A stretch of DNA of 64,000 nucleotides, from positions 186,001 through 250,000 of the forward strand of contig JAUPSS010000003.1 in assembly GCA_040285825.1 (NCBI GenBank), read 5' to 3'. The notes below the pieces were generated by a model. It searched no databases and was not told the DNA's origin. It was given only the letters and a program-made list of their open reading frames with translations. A program made the position numbers and the translations under genes. Shown one piece after another: positions 45,856 to 55,189 of this stretch (positions are counted from its first letter, which is position 1; each line of letters starts with the position of its first letter). The DNA is from Eukaryota sp. TZLM1-RC (lineage: Eukaryota > Metamonada: BaSk clade).

Positions 45856-46194
45856 TGGCGATTACTTTCCAAGTAAAGAAGAAAGTCTCAGATATTAATG
45901 CTCCTCCTCGTAAAGGAGTCTATATTCATGGTCTTTCATTAGAAGGAGCAAGATGGATGTTCAAGCTGGTTGTCTCGCTGAATCAGAACCTCAGGTACTT
46001 TTGGATGAAGTTCCAGTGTTTTATTTAAAGGCCACGACCTTGGATAAACGAACCCAAAACACCAAGTAATTTTTCGAGTGTCCTGTCTATTCAACATCCA
46101 TTAGGGGTCCTACTTTTGTTTGGACGTTTTACCTTAGTACCAGAGCTCCAGTTTCTATCTGGAGGCTTGCAGGAACGGCGTTGTTATTGAGTTA
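45856..46194 (+). pseudogene. Dynein heavy chain C-terminal fragment
   Basis: The plus strand encodes PPRKGVYIHGLSLEGARWM. After a one-base shift comes LLDEVPVFYLKATTLDKR, a TAA, then ECPVYSTSIRGPTFVWTFYL and WRLAGTALLLS, ending with TAG. This is the very end of an axonemal dynein heavy chain (typical GVYxxGLxLEGARWD, CPVYxTxxRGPTxVWTF, WxLAGVALLL). Only about 110 residues remain, with one frameshift and one nonsense codon. Its 5' side is cut exactly where Fanzor B begins. Confidence 0.8.
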
Positions 46195-46296
46195 GTTTTT
46201 TGTGTTATTATTTTAGAAGAATTAACTGTATATCAAATCAACTAATGGATTATTTCCTATTGTTTAAATGGATCCAAAGAATGAGCAAAGACAACT

Positions 46297-46384
46297 TTGT
46301 TAGCTTTCACAATGATTGTTAGCTTTCACAATGATTGTTAGCTTTCACAATGATTGTTAGTTTTCACAATGATTGTTAGCTTTG
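46297..46384. repeat. 19-bp minisatellite, about 4.6 units
   Basis: TTGTTAGCTTTCACAATGA is repeated head-to-tail from 46297, with one base change in the fourth unit (TTAGTTTTC) and a partial fifth. It lies in the intergenic stretch between the dynein fragment and the TBL1-like gene. The rest of 46195-46850 shows nothing else. Confidence 0.9.
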
Positions 46385-46850
46385 ATAACGAGAAATTCAA
46401 ATTGTTAAGATTCATCAGTTCATCTTTAATTGCTATCATAATTGCGCACTGCTATCACTGTCTATGACGACAAGTGAAGGTAGCAAGAGTTTAAATATCC
46501 GCAAATCAATTATTTATAAATAATTTTTTAAATGTCCATAAACGCCATTATCAATAATGTTTTCTCCTAAAACAAGAGCCAACCATAAATGCAAAGTAGT
46601 TTCCACCCTAAACAAAAATGAGGTTCTAAATGGGATGTAAAGACATTCGGGTATGAATGAATCAACATCAGAGTCTTGATTATCCATGTTTTCATAACCA
46701 GATAGGTCAAAAAAGGAAGCCATCACAGTGGGAAAAGGATTTTAAAAAAGAGAAATTATGTAAAACTGCTGCTGTGCAAGTGACTGTAAAAATCACCTCC
46801 AATTCAAACATCCTCATCTTCTTGGACTTTATTCTCCAACATCACTTTTG

Positions 46851-48273
46851 ATGTCTCTCAACAGCGAAGAGATTAACATATTAATATACCGCTATCTACA
46901 GGAAGCTGGTTTGTACCTAAATATATGTACTAATTCAAGGTCTGCATCATACTGCATTTACACTTTCGCAAGAGGGACTTCTCTGGAGAAGCCCACACAG
47001 GACTGCTGAAATTACTCCTGGAAGTCTCATTGCTTATTTGCAGAAGGGACTCATGTATGAGGAAATTGAGACTCATCTCAATAGTGATGGTACAGAGAAA
47101 CGTTGTAGTCAGCCATTCTCATTGGTACATCCTCATGTTTGTTCTGACAGTATGGAAATGGATGGCAAAATGGATAACTCTCTTGTCCATATTGAACCAA
47201 ATAAGATTGCATATCTAGATGGTCACGAGAACACTATTCTAACTGTCAAATGGTCACCGTCTCCAAAAAGGCCATTCATTCTATCTTGCTCAACAGATGG
47301 CACTGCTAGGCTTTGGCCAGTTGATGTAAGACATGAGGTCCTTAAATGTGCAGAAAAGGGTTCGGAAGGAATGATTGTTGCTAATCATCAAGACGGGGCC
47401 AACCAATGTGACGTTACTTGCATAGCATGGTCTTCCAATGGTCTTTTGTTTGCTTCGGGAAGTGCCGATGGCCTAGTTCGTCTTATTGATATCACCACAG
47501 ATCTCCCCAAGTTCAAGTACACCATGTCTGCTCACACAGGTTGTGTCATCTCTGTTTGTTTTAATAAGAAGGCAGATCTGTTGGCTTCATGTTCTACTGA
47601 TCAATCTGTCATTATTTGGGATGTTGTCAGTGGTGAAGTACAACAAACTTTCAAGGTTCATTCAGGTCCAGTTATGGATGTTCAGTGGAGAAGCGACACT
47701 TCCTTTGCCAGTGCTTCTTGTGATGGTACAATTGTATTTTCTAAACTTGGTGAGACCCAACCAAAACAAATTTTTAAACATAGGGCAGATGTTAACGTTG
47801 TCGTTTGGGATTCTCATGGTGTAAATCTGGCATCTGCTTCTGATGATTCAACTGCTAAGATATGGACTGTGCTGTCTGATCACCCAGTGCATACACTTAA
47901 TCATCCTGCAGCTGTGTTTGTTATTCAGTGGAGGCCGGAACCCAAGAGCCAACAAGGAAGGGTTCTTGCCACTCTTGCTAGTGATAATACTATGAGGGTT
48001 TGGGATACTGAAAGAGGTAAGTGCTTACATTTATTGAAGTTTGAAGACCCAGTTTTTTCTTTATCATTTAGTCCTGATGGAGAACATATTGCTGTTGGTG
48101 GTACACGGTTTTTGTTTATTTATGAGGTATTGTCAGGTAACTTGATAAGGGATCTGGATGTAGGCAGTGAGATTTCTGAAATAACTTGGTCACCAGAGTG
48201 GTCTGGAAAGCAATTTGTGACTCTCTGTCTTACACAGCAAATGCGAATTGCCCTTGTTGAACCGTTTTCGTAG
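46851..48273 (+). CDS. TBL1: TBL1/TBL1XR1-like LisH-WD40 corepressor subunit (one intron)
   Basis: Exon 1 (46851-46908) encodes MSLNSEEINILIYRYLQEA, the first half of a LisH domain. A 31-nt intron follows, and exon 2 (46940-48273) continues with LHHTAFTLSQEG, LIAYLQKGLMYEEIETHL and then eight WD40 repeats. The total is 463 residues. Repeat signatures include DGHENTILTVKWSP, GSADGLVRLIDI, CSTDQSVIIWDV, ASDDSTAKIWTV and ASDNTMRVWDT. Order and length match TBL1/TBL1XR1/Sif2. These are subunits of the HDAC3/NCoR (SET3) corepressor that hold the complex on chromatin. The frame from 47038 alone would lack the LisH half, so the upstream exon decides the start. Confidence 0.9.
46909..46939 (+). other. 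31-nt spliceosomal intron in TBL1-like gene
   Basis: GTTTGTACC...TACTAATTCAAG interrupts the LisH codon for Gly. The donor is GTTTGT. A yeast-like branch point TACTAAT sits five bases from the AAG acceptor. Removing it joins LQEAG to LHHTAFT, as in TBL1 proteins. Confidence 0.8.
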
Positions 48274-48359
48274 CATTGGTTTTATTTAGGTTTAATTTTG
48301 TATTTTTGGTTAAAGTTTCATTAAATTTAACTCTATGTACAATTTGTGATTTTTATTCA

Positions 48360-49235
48360 CTAGTGCATTTTGCACCAAAGGGGAGTATTTATAGGCACAT
48401 TTCCATCAAGGATGTTGATTTTTTCAACTTCTTGTTTAGTCAACCTGAAATTAATTGATATATTGCTAGATAATCTTTCCACTGAGCTGGATTTTGGTAG
48501 AGACACAATTCCCTTCTCATGAAGCCATCTAAGTACCACTTGGGAAACAGTCGTCCCATGGTTGCTGGCAATTTCGGTAAGAGTACCATTTCTCATCAAT
48601 TCAGGAGTCCTTTTCCTACACAGAGGAGAGTAAGCTTCTACAAGGATACCATTAGCTTTACAAAAGTTTAGAGTATTTTTGTTCTGGTAGAAGGGATTTA
48701 CCTCTATTTGGTTAACAGCTGGATATACACCAGTTTCCTCTCTCAAATTCTCCAACTGCAGTGGCCCAAAGTTGGAAACGCCTACTTCTCTAACTAACCC
48801 GTTGTCTTTAAGCTCTAACAGTTTATGCCAAATGTCCGACATTGCTACATCATCTACACAATCCATGTCACCATCACACGTTTTGGGGAAAAGTTCCACG
48901 CCTGTTCTGAAAGTTCTTGGTGCGTGAATGAGATATAAATCAAGGTAATCTAGTTGCAACTTATCAAGTGATTCCTGGAAAGCATCTGCTACTCGATGGT
49001 GGTCTGTGGACCAAAGCTTGCTAGTTATAAAAAATTCAGAGCGATCGATTGAAGAATTTCTAATTGCATCACCCACGGCATTTTCGGTGCCGTATACTTT
49101 GGCAGTGTCGAAGTGTCTATAACCAATATCAATAGATTGAGAGATGATACTTACAGGATTGTTAAGCTGATATGTGCCTAATCCGATAGAGGGGATATCA
49201 ATATTGGATTTAGTGGTAAAAGAAGGTGTTAACAT
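48360..49235 (-). CDS. Aldo-keto reductase
   Basis: The 291-residue TIM-barrel enzyme is a typical single-domain AKR that reduces carbonyls with NADPH. The catalytic tetrad is intact: Asp43 and Tyr48 (HFDTAKVYG), Lys73 (ITSKLW) and His104 (LYLIH). IGLGTYQL, VGVSNFGPLQL, NQIEVNPFYQ and LVEAYSPLCRK are family signatures, and PKSS near 250 is the cofactor phosphate site. The substrate cannot be predicted. The gene is convergent with the TBL1-like gene and head-to-head with the Ty3/gypsy element II insertion about 190 bp upstream. Confidence 0.93.
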   Translation of the reverse strand: MLTPSFTTKSNIDIPSIGLGTYQLNNPVSIISQSIDIGYRHFDTAKVYGTENAVGDAIRNSSIDRSEFFITSKLWSTDHHRVADAFQESLDKLQLDYLDLYLIHAPRTFRTGVELFPKTCDGDMDCVDDVAMSDIWHKLLELKDNGLVREVGVSNFGPLQLENLREETGVYPAVNQIEVNPFYQNKNTLNFCKANGILVEAYSPLCRKRTPELMRNGTLTEIASNHGTTVSQVVLRWLHEKGIVSLPKSSSVERLSSNISINFRLTKQEVEKINILDGNVPINTPLWCKMH

Positions 49236-49428
49236 TGTTCAAAGTGATGAATAAGAGTAATAAGTATCTCATAAATCGATTTTCACATCTTTTCCTGCTT
49301 CAATATTTCACAATCATTACCTCACAATCATAGGCCAATCTCGCAAGAATGATAGCAGAGAACACGAAGAATGAGAGAGAGATATGTGTTTCACTATAAC
49401 TTTCACCAAACTTACCATTTGGACGTCT

Positions 49429-49509
49429 TGTTGGCGCCCTAAGGCTTTTATAATATGAATAGAAAATAAATTATCTTTATCTCAACCACTTTTGCAACCT
49501 AAGGCAACA
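49429..49509 (+). repeat. 5' LTR of element II (81 bp)
   Basis: It starts TGTTGGCGCCCTAAGGC and ends GCAACCTAAGGCAACA. The copy at 55102-55182 shows no difference in my reading. The ends TGTTG and CAACA are inverted repeats. Confidence 0.9.
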
Positions 49510-49592
49510 ATAATTATTGGCCATATTAGGTTATAGGTATACCACTTCGTTATAACACAGCTTTTCTACAGAGGATATCTTCAGCAGATATC

Positions 49593-50396
49593 ATGTCAGT
49601 CTCTCCTCGCCAGGACACTGACTCTTTTAAGATTTTCATGCAACAGCACGACAGCGATGCATATAATACATTCACAACAATAGGAGTAGAAGCAAAGAGT
49701 GAGGATTCGGGCTCGAGACCACCCTCCGCCCCCCCTCAAGAGAAACCAATGGAACCAGGCACGGAACCACCTCCCGCCTCTTCCAAACCAAAAACAACGG
49801 AACCAGGCACGGAACCACCTCCCGCCTCTTCCATGTCCAACAAACCAGATAAGGTTTCAGGAACGGGACCACCCCCCTCCTCACCTAAAGAAAATGTTGG
49901 GTTAAGCTCGGATACTTCGTCTGCCTTAAAGGACTACGAAGAACTCCAGTCCGTTTTAGAAGAAATGGACGACGATGAAAAAGAGCTTCGCCAACAGATA
50001 ATGAAGGACGCGGAAGCTCACCTTGAACCAACAGATTACTGTTTGTTCGAGCAGCTCCCTCCCCTTTGGAAGCAAATATCAAAATCTGGTAGAAATGTGG
50101 GATTCCAGACTCTGGGCCATAAAGGGGACCCTAATAGAGTCTACGAATTCCCTCAAAATGAGAGAAGAGAACTCATTAACGCGTTGGACACTTTGAGTAG
50201 AGAGACCTATGGACGCGGGGCAGAACGACGTCCTAGGATAACCGGTATGGATAGAGAGGTCCATGTGATTCTAGCAAAGCCTATCAAAGATAGACCTGAT
50301 TGGGAAGCCATTCACTTAGATCAGTTCGGGAGAAGGATCAGGTTCTTAGCCATCGAACGAAGGAGACATCCTGAGGATGACCACTTACATGGTTGA
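49593..50396 (+). CDS. Truncated gag of element II
   Basis: The 267-codon frame has an N-terminal Pro-rich region with repeated PGTEPPPASS, ending SGTGPPPSSP. It is followed by an acidic coiled segment (VLEEMDDDEKELRQQI) and a globular region (YCLFEQLPPLWKQIS). A deletion joins this at about 50373 to the later TTYMVDHSISASIRG segment in a different frame. The capsid middle present in element I is lost and the frame ends. Confidence 0.82.
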   Translation: MSVSPRQDTDSFKIFMQQHDSDAYNTFTTIGVEAKSEDSGSRPPSAPPQEKPMEPGTEPPPASSKPKTTEPGTEPPPASSMSNKPDKVSGTGPPPSSPKENVGLSSDTSSALKDYEELQSVLEEMDDDEKELRQQIMKDAEAHLEPTDYCLFEQLPPLWKQISKSGRNVGFQTLGHKGDPNRVYEFPQNERRELINALDTLSRETYGRGAERRPRITGMDREVHVILAKPIKDRPDWEAIHLDQFGRRIRFLAIERRRHPEDDHLHG

Positions 50397-52695
50397 TCAC
50401 TCCATATCTGCATCAATTAGGGGAAGCAGTGGTTTAATAACCCTCTCACCCGCCCTTATTGCAGAATATTTTCTCTTGGGTATAGATAATTTTGCCATCA
50501 CCAAGGAGCTGGCAAGCCATTGGACAAGAGAAGATTTATGGGACCCTTCAACAGGTACAACTTTGTTAGACCTGATTTCGACCACCAGGAGACACTTTCT
50601 AGCTTGGTGCCAAACAACAGGAAATAGGCACACCATGGAACTTTTGAGAAAACAAGCTGAAAGAGAAGAAGACATCCCATTAGGCCTTTCGACCATGAGA
50701 ACGTTCTCTAGAGGAGCAACCCCATCTGGTCCAGGTACTAAACGTCGCTCGGGAGGCGGATTCAAAGGAACTCCCCAAAACAAATATGTCCCAGAAAGAC
50801 ATGAACGAGAGGGATCTAAGTTCTGTACATTCTGTAACGTCACCGAAGGAAATAACCCTATCGGTCACACGGTTTTCGAATGCAAAGACCCTCGTTGTAC
50901 CAGGAGCAAGGTACCAAAAGAATTGAGGTTTAAGATCGGCGAGGCTGATCAGCCTGCGAGAAGTGGCAGTGTAGTTAGAGGCCGAGGTGGCCGTGGTAGA
51001 CGTGTTTCTAGGTTTAGAGGTAGGGGCCGAGGTGGCCATTTTAGAGGACATAAAGGTAGAGGTCAATATAGACCTATTTATTACATAAATACACAAGAGG
51101 ATACATCATCAATATCATCCCCTTCTGAGAACGTGTCAGCTAGTTCGAGCATGACCTCTCACAGACGGATTGACCGTTTCAGCAACAGGGTCAGAAATAC
51201 AGGAAACTTTCCCAATCGGAAACAAATCAACGCAATCAATCATAATCAATCAATTGCCGATTTCGGAAACCCAGTTAACAACTCCCCAACAGCTCAACAA
51301 TTCTTACTAAATCCTCTACAATTCCACAAACCCAGCTCTGATATCAATAGTATTTTTGGTATAAATTCTACGGTTAGTGAGAACCACATCAGATCCCAGC
51401 GTTCTCCATTTCTAAGATTGGAGATTTTAATAAATAATATAAAGATGATTGCAACTATTGATTCGGCAGCGTTTTGTTCGGTTATAACAGAAGATTTGGC
51501 TAACAAATGCAACATGTCAATTAATAGAGATGATACAATTGAGTTCTTGCCAGCCAATAACGTATCAAGTAAATCGCTAGGGAGTGCAAATGGTATTCTG
51601 TCGTTCAACGTAGGAAGCATTGCGCACCAGGTACATTATAGACATACTCTTCCCATAATCCCGGGTTCGAACAAATTATTAATAGGGATAGACATGTTAA
51701 AAACTCTTGGGCTTCAGACGGATGATGGTCTTTTCATTAGATTAGACAAAGAACACCGCACTTTGTTAAATGCAGAATCTGAATTCGACTCAAGAATCGC
51801 TCAACATTCGATTGGGACCTTAGATAACCAATCATCGAGTCCTTCCGATTTTGAGGAGCAGTTAACTAGATCTGGTTGTGAGATAAAATTAGATGATGAT
51901 AATAATAAATTAAAATTAACGAGTCTACTAAGAATTTTCAGCGATGTTTTTAGTGAAACTCCAAACAGAAAAGGAATCGATTGTAAACCTCTAACAATCC
52001 CCTTTAGAGACGAGAATGCTATAGTACATAAACCTGCTAGACGATTAAATCCCAGCAAAATGGAAATAGCAAACAAAATATTTGATGAACTGATTGAAAT
52101 GGGCTATGCAGTTGAATCTAATTATAAATTCAGCTCTCCTATTGTCTTAGTTATATATCCTGACGGCAAGAAACCCAGGTTAACGGGAGACTTTAGCGGT
52201 AAAGATGGAGTCAATGCCCACACGATTTCAGTAGAACCTAATCTACCTAGGATTAGTGATATTTTAGAATTTTTAAGTAGAGCAGATTACATAGCCACGC
52301 TTGATTTACCAAAAGCTTTCTGGCAAATGAATGTAGCAGAGAAGGACATTGAGAAAACATCAATCTCAATCCCTGGAAGGTCAATTATGTTTAAAAGAGC
52401 TTGCTTCGGATTAAAGAACATCCCAGCAGTATTTCAAAATGTAATGATGGAAATATTCCAAATTGATGGCGTTTTCATATATATTGATGATATTATAATA
52501 GTTGGAACGACTTTCGATGAATTCTATAAGAGATTACGAAGAGTCCTCCAATGTGCCAGAAATAGACGTGTAAATATAGGTTTACGTAAATGTAAATTCG
52601 TAACATCCAAACACCCTATTGATATTTTAGGAAGCACCTTCCAGGATAAAACCAGATTTATTAGTAAGAAAAAAATCGAAGCCATTGGACATTAA
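50377..52695 (+). CDS. gag 3' part, protease and reverse transcriptase of element II
   Basis: This is a 772-codon frame. It first carries the gag C-terminal helical part, a CCHC-like knuckle (CTFCN ... HTVFECKDPRC) and an Arg/Gly-rich stretch (RGRGRGGHFRGHKGRGQ). The protease follows with IATIDSAAFCSV. The RT has GKKPRLTGDFSGKDG, LDLPKAFWQM and the catalytic YIDDIIIVG. The frame ends after ISKKKIEAIGH because a 14-base insertion relative to element I, at about 52683, shifts it. Confidence 0.9.
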   Translation: MTTYMVDHSISASIRGSSGLITLSPALIAEYFLLGIDNFAITKELASHWTREDLWDPSTGTTLLDLISTTRRHFLAWCQTTGNRHTMELLRKQAEREEDIPLGLSTMRTFSRGATPSGPGTKRRSGGGFKGTPQNKYVPERHEREGSKFCTFCNVTEGNNPIGHTVFECKDPRCTRSKVPKELRFKIGEADQPARSGSVVRGRGGRGRRVSRFRGRGRGGHFRGHKGRGQYRPIYYINTQEDTSSISSPSENVSASSSMTSHRRIDRFSNRVRNTGNFPNRKQINAINHNQSIADFGNPVNNSPTAQQFLLNPLQFHKPSSDINSIFGINSTVSENHIRSQRSPFLRLEILINNIKMIATIDSAAFCSVITEDLANKCNMSINRDDTIEFLPANNVSSKSLGSANGILSFNVGSIAHQVHYRHTLPIIPGSNKLLIGIDMLKTLGLQTDDGLFIRLDKEHRTLLNAESEFDSRIAQHSIGTLDNQSSSPSDFEEQLTRSGCEIKLDDDNNKLKLTSLLRIFSDVFSETPNRKGIDCKPLTIPFRDENAIVHKPARRLNPSKMEIANKIFDELIEMGYAVESNYKFSSPIVLVIYPDGKKPRLTGDFSGKDGVNAHTISVEPNLPRISDILEFLSRADYIATLDLPKAFWQMNVAEKDIEKTSISIPGRSIMFKRACFGLKNIPAVFQNVMMEIFQIDGVFIYIDDIIIVGTTFDEFYKRLRRVLQCARNRRVNIGLRKCKFVTSKHPIDILGSTFQDKTRFISKKKIEAIGH

Positions 52696-52697
52696 CC

Positions 52698-53546
52698 TTG
52701 ATGAGAATCCCTAGACCAAAATCAGTGAAAGAAGTTCGCTCATTGGTAGGATCCATCAATTATATAAGAGATTGGCTTCCAGGTATTTCCGAAGTAATAG
52801 CTCCAATTAATGAATTAATTAAAGGGAAACCCAGAATAATTAAATGGACTAACGAGCATGACGATTACTTAAGACAAATAAAAGATTTAATAGTTAATCA
52901 CATGCTTTTAGAACTACCAACCCCCGGGAAGTGAGTACTCATTAGTACTGATGCCTCAATTGTTGCAGTAGGAGGAGTTATTTGGCAAGAAATTGAGCCT
53001 TACTCACCTGCAGGAACCCCGTTGAATAAGGGAAAACTAAAACCTCTGTCATTTTACAGTAGATTGCCTACAGAAACACAGAAGAAATGGTCCACTTTAC
53101 AAAAAGAATTATATGCAATACTTTAAATTCTAACTGAAAGTTGCTAAGAGAGCTGTCTTTTGACTAGAGATCTAACAATTTTCACCAATCATAAGAACAT
53201 TGCATTCCTGGCAACTGCGCCAGAGAAAAATAGAATTGTAAAGAGATGGTTGCCGATACTGTCTGAATTCGACTTTGACATAGTCCATGAACCTGGTGAA
53301 GATAACCACTGGGCAGATATGTTATCGAGAAACATCGACCTAACTCAAGAGGAAGAACCTTCATCAATTTGCAGTATTAATAAACCAAACACGATGTACT
53401 CAAATTATGAAATACCTCCTCTAATTGACGACTCAGATTCGGAATCTGAAGATCTCCCATCAATCTCGTCACTTAGCAGACACCAAGATTTACCCATGTT
53501 TTCTTCTTGGTTCTCTAAGATTAGATCGGAACAACAGAGCGCATAA
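52698..53546 (+). pseudogene. RT thumb and RNase H of element II with three stops
   Basis: SLVGSINYIRDWLPGISEVI leads into the RNase H domain STDASIVAVGGVIWQ. Stops occur at 52932 (TGA), about 53124 (TAA) and about 53148 (TAA). The frame then continues with LTRDLTIFTNHKNIAFL and HEPGEDNHWADMLSRNI. Element I has stop codons at the same three positions, so the breaks are inherited. Confidence 0.85.
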
Positions 53547-53665
53547 ACAATAACGCAATCGAAAACGCAATTTTTGATGAAAATACTCAAATTTGGAGAA
53601 ATAATAAAAATCAAATTTTAATTCCAAAAAGCCTCAGAAAACAGGCACTATTATTAATTCATGGA

Positions 53666-54985
53666 TTGGTTCAATCAGGCCACCCCAGCAAAAACGACAG
53701 TCTACATAAACTGTCCAAAAGCGACTTTTTCTGGCCTAATATGAGAAAGGACCTCATAAACCACATCAAAAGATGCCCAACTTGTCAAAAAACGGCACCA
53801 GTTAAAAGAACAAAAACACCCTCCACAGGTTCCCTTTGGGCAGATCGTCCTTTTGCCAGACTAAATGTTGACACAATTGGACCTCTGAATACTGATAGTG
53901 ATGGTAATAAATACTTATTAGTATTTGTAGATTCTTTTACTGGATATTCAATTTTAGTCCCTCTGAAGGAACTCAATGCCTTAGAGACCGCAGACGCTTT
54001 GATTTGGAACGTTTGCGCAATTTTTGGCATACCTATGTTAATTCATAGTGATAATGGTCCTGAGTTCGCCAATGAGACTTTTAAGATAGTGTGTAATAGA
54101 TTAGCTATTGAGATGAGTAACTCAATACCCCACTACTCTGAAAGTAATGGACTCGTAGAGCGAAAACATAGAGACGTTCTACAATGCTTGAGGAAATTAT
54201 TAATAGATTTTAATGATTACGGAAATTGGTCTACTTATGTACCCATATCCCAACTATTAATAAATTCCACTAAAAGCAGAAAGACAGGTTTTACACCTTA
54301 CGAACTAAAGTTCGGATCTTCGATTAGTCCAAGATCGGACCCTGCAAACATATTAGGAAACTTATCAAAATTTGATTCCAATATACCTTTATTAGACGAT
54401 ATTAAAATGAAAAATACTCGTCTGCAAGAAAAAAGGGAAGAAGCAGAGCGTCATCAATCATTAAATACTCCGATTTCAGTAGACAATACTAATTCGCGCT
54501 CTATAGTATTTAATATTGGTGACTATGTCCTACGTAAAACCAAACAGAATAATAAATTACATGGATCTTGGAACGGACCCTTTTTAGTAATAGACCATCC
54601 TTCCAACTCCACTTTATTATTAAAGAATCTTATCACTGGCACCGAATTAAAAGCTGCCAAGAAAGATTGTAAAATCTATAACGCAGATAATCCTCAGGAT
54701 ATCGAATTTCTAAAGGCAGTCGCAGCAGGCGATGCTGAGAAACATGTTATAGAGAAAATCCTCTCAGAATATAATTCTGACTCAGGTAGTTTCTGTACTG
54801 TTCAATGGTTTGGCGGTGAGACAACAGAAGAGCCTCTCCATTCAGTTAAACATTCAGAAGCTTACAAGTTGTTCAGCAGGAATAACAAGAAAATTGGAAA
54901 ACGTACCTCTAGTCAACGTAAGAGTACCTCCAATAACTCTACGCCTTGCAAGAGGCCTAGACGCAGTACTAGAATTAGGAAGTGA
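53666..54985 (+). CDS. Integrase of element II
   Basis: This is an intact frame of 439 codons. It has the H2C2 zinc domain (SGHPSKNDSLHKL, CPTCQKTAPVKR) and the catalytic core LNVDTIGPLNTDSDGNKYLL. The second Asp is in HSDNGPEFAN and the Glu in SNGLVERKHRDVLQ. The GPY/F-like segment is HGSWNGPFLVIDHP. The C-terminal basic tail is KRPRRSTRIRK. No chromodomain was recognised. This is the only pol domain of either element that looks fully open. Confidence 0.9.
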   Translation: MVQSGHPSKNDSLHKLSKSDFFWPNMRKDLINHIKRCPTCQKTAPVKRTKTPSTGSLWADRPFARLNVDTIGPLNTDSDGNKYLLVFVDSFTGYSILVPLKELNALETADALIWNVCAIFGIPMLIHSDNGPEFANETFKIVCNRLAIEMSNSIPHYSESNGLVERKHRDVLQCLRKLLIDFNDYGNWSTYVPISQLLINSTKSRKTGFTPYELKFGSSISPRSDPANILGNLSKFDSNIPLLDDIKMKNTRLQEKREEAERHQSLNTPISVDNTNSRSIVFNIGDYVLRKTKQNNKLHGSWNGPFLVIDHPSNSTLLLKNLITGTELKAAKKDCKIYNADNPQDIEFLKAVAAGDAEKHVIEKILSEYNSDSGSFCTVQWFGGETTEEPLHSVKHSEAYKLFSRNNKKIGKRTSSQRKSTSNNSTPCKRPRRSTRIRK

Positions 54986-55101
54986 TGCTAATTCTCAGTT
55001 TAGATTAGGTTATTTGTAGTTATTTAGTTATTTAGTTATTTGTTTATAGTTTAGATTCATATTTATATAAGCCTATTAGCTCTGAAAAAGGGAAGAAGCA
55101 G

Positions 55102-55182
55102 TGTTGGCGCCCTAAGGCTTTTATAATATGAATAGAAAATAAATTATCTTTATCTCAACCACTTTTGCAACCTAAGGCAACA
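55102..55182 (+). repeat. 3' LTR of element II (81 bp)
   Basis: It is preceded by the purine tract AAAAAGGGAAGAAGCAG (55085-55101) and followed by the GTCT duplication. Confidence 0.9.
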
Positions 55183-55189
55183 GTCTTAG

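Larger units (their letters stand above)
49429..55182 (+). mobile_element. Ty3/gypsy element II
   Basis: It has 81-bp identical-looking LTRs at both ends, a 4-bp duplication GTCT (49425-49428 and 55183-55186) and the order gag-protease-RT-RNase H-integrase. It is shorter than element I because a stretch of about 1.3 kb of gag was deleted near 50373. Its near-identical LTRs and mostly open pol point to recent insertion. It is defective: gag is truncated and pol is broken near 52690 and in RNase H. Confidence 0.93.

Noticed and set aside
46297-46384. Possible CRISPR-like array
   Set aside because: The 19-bp units are contiguous with no spacers, in a eukaryotic intergenic region. It is a minisatellite.
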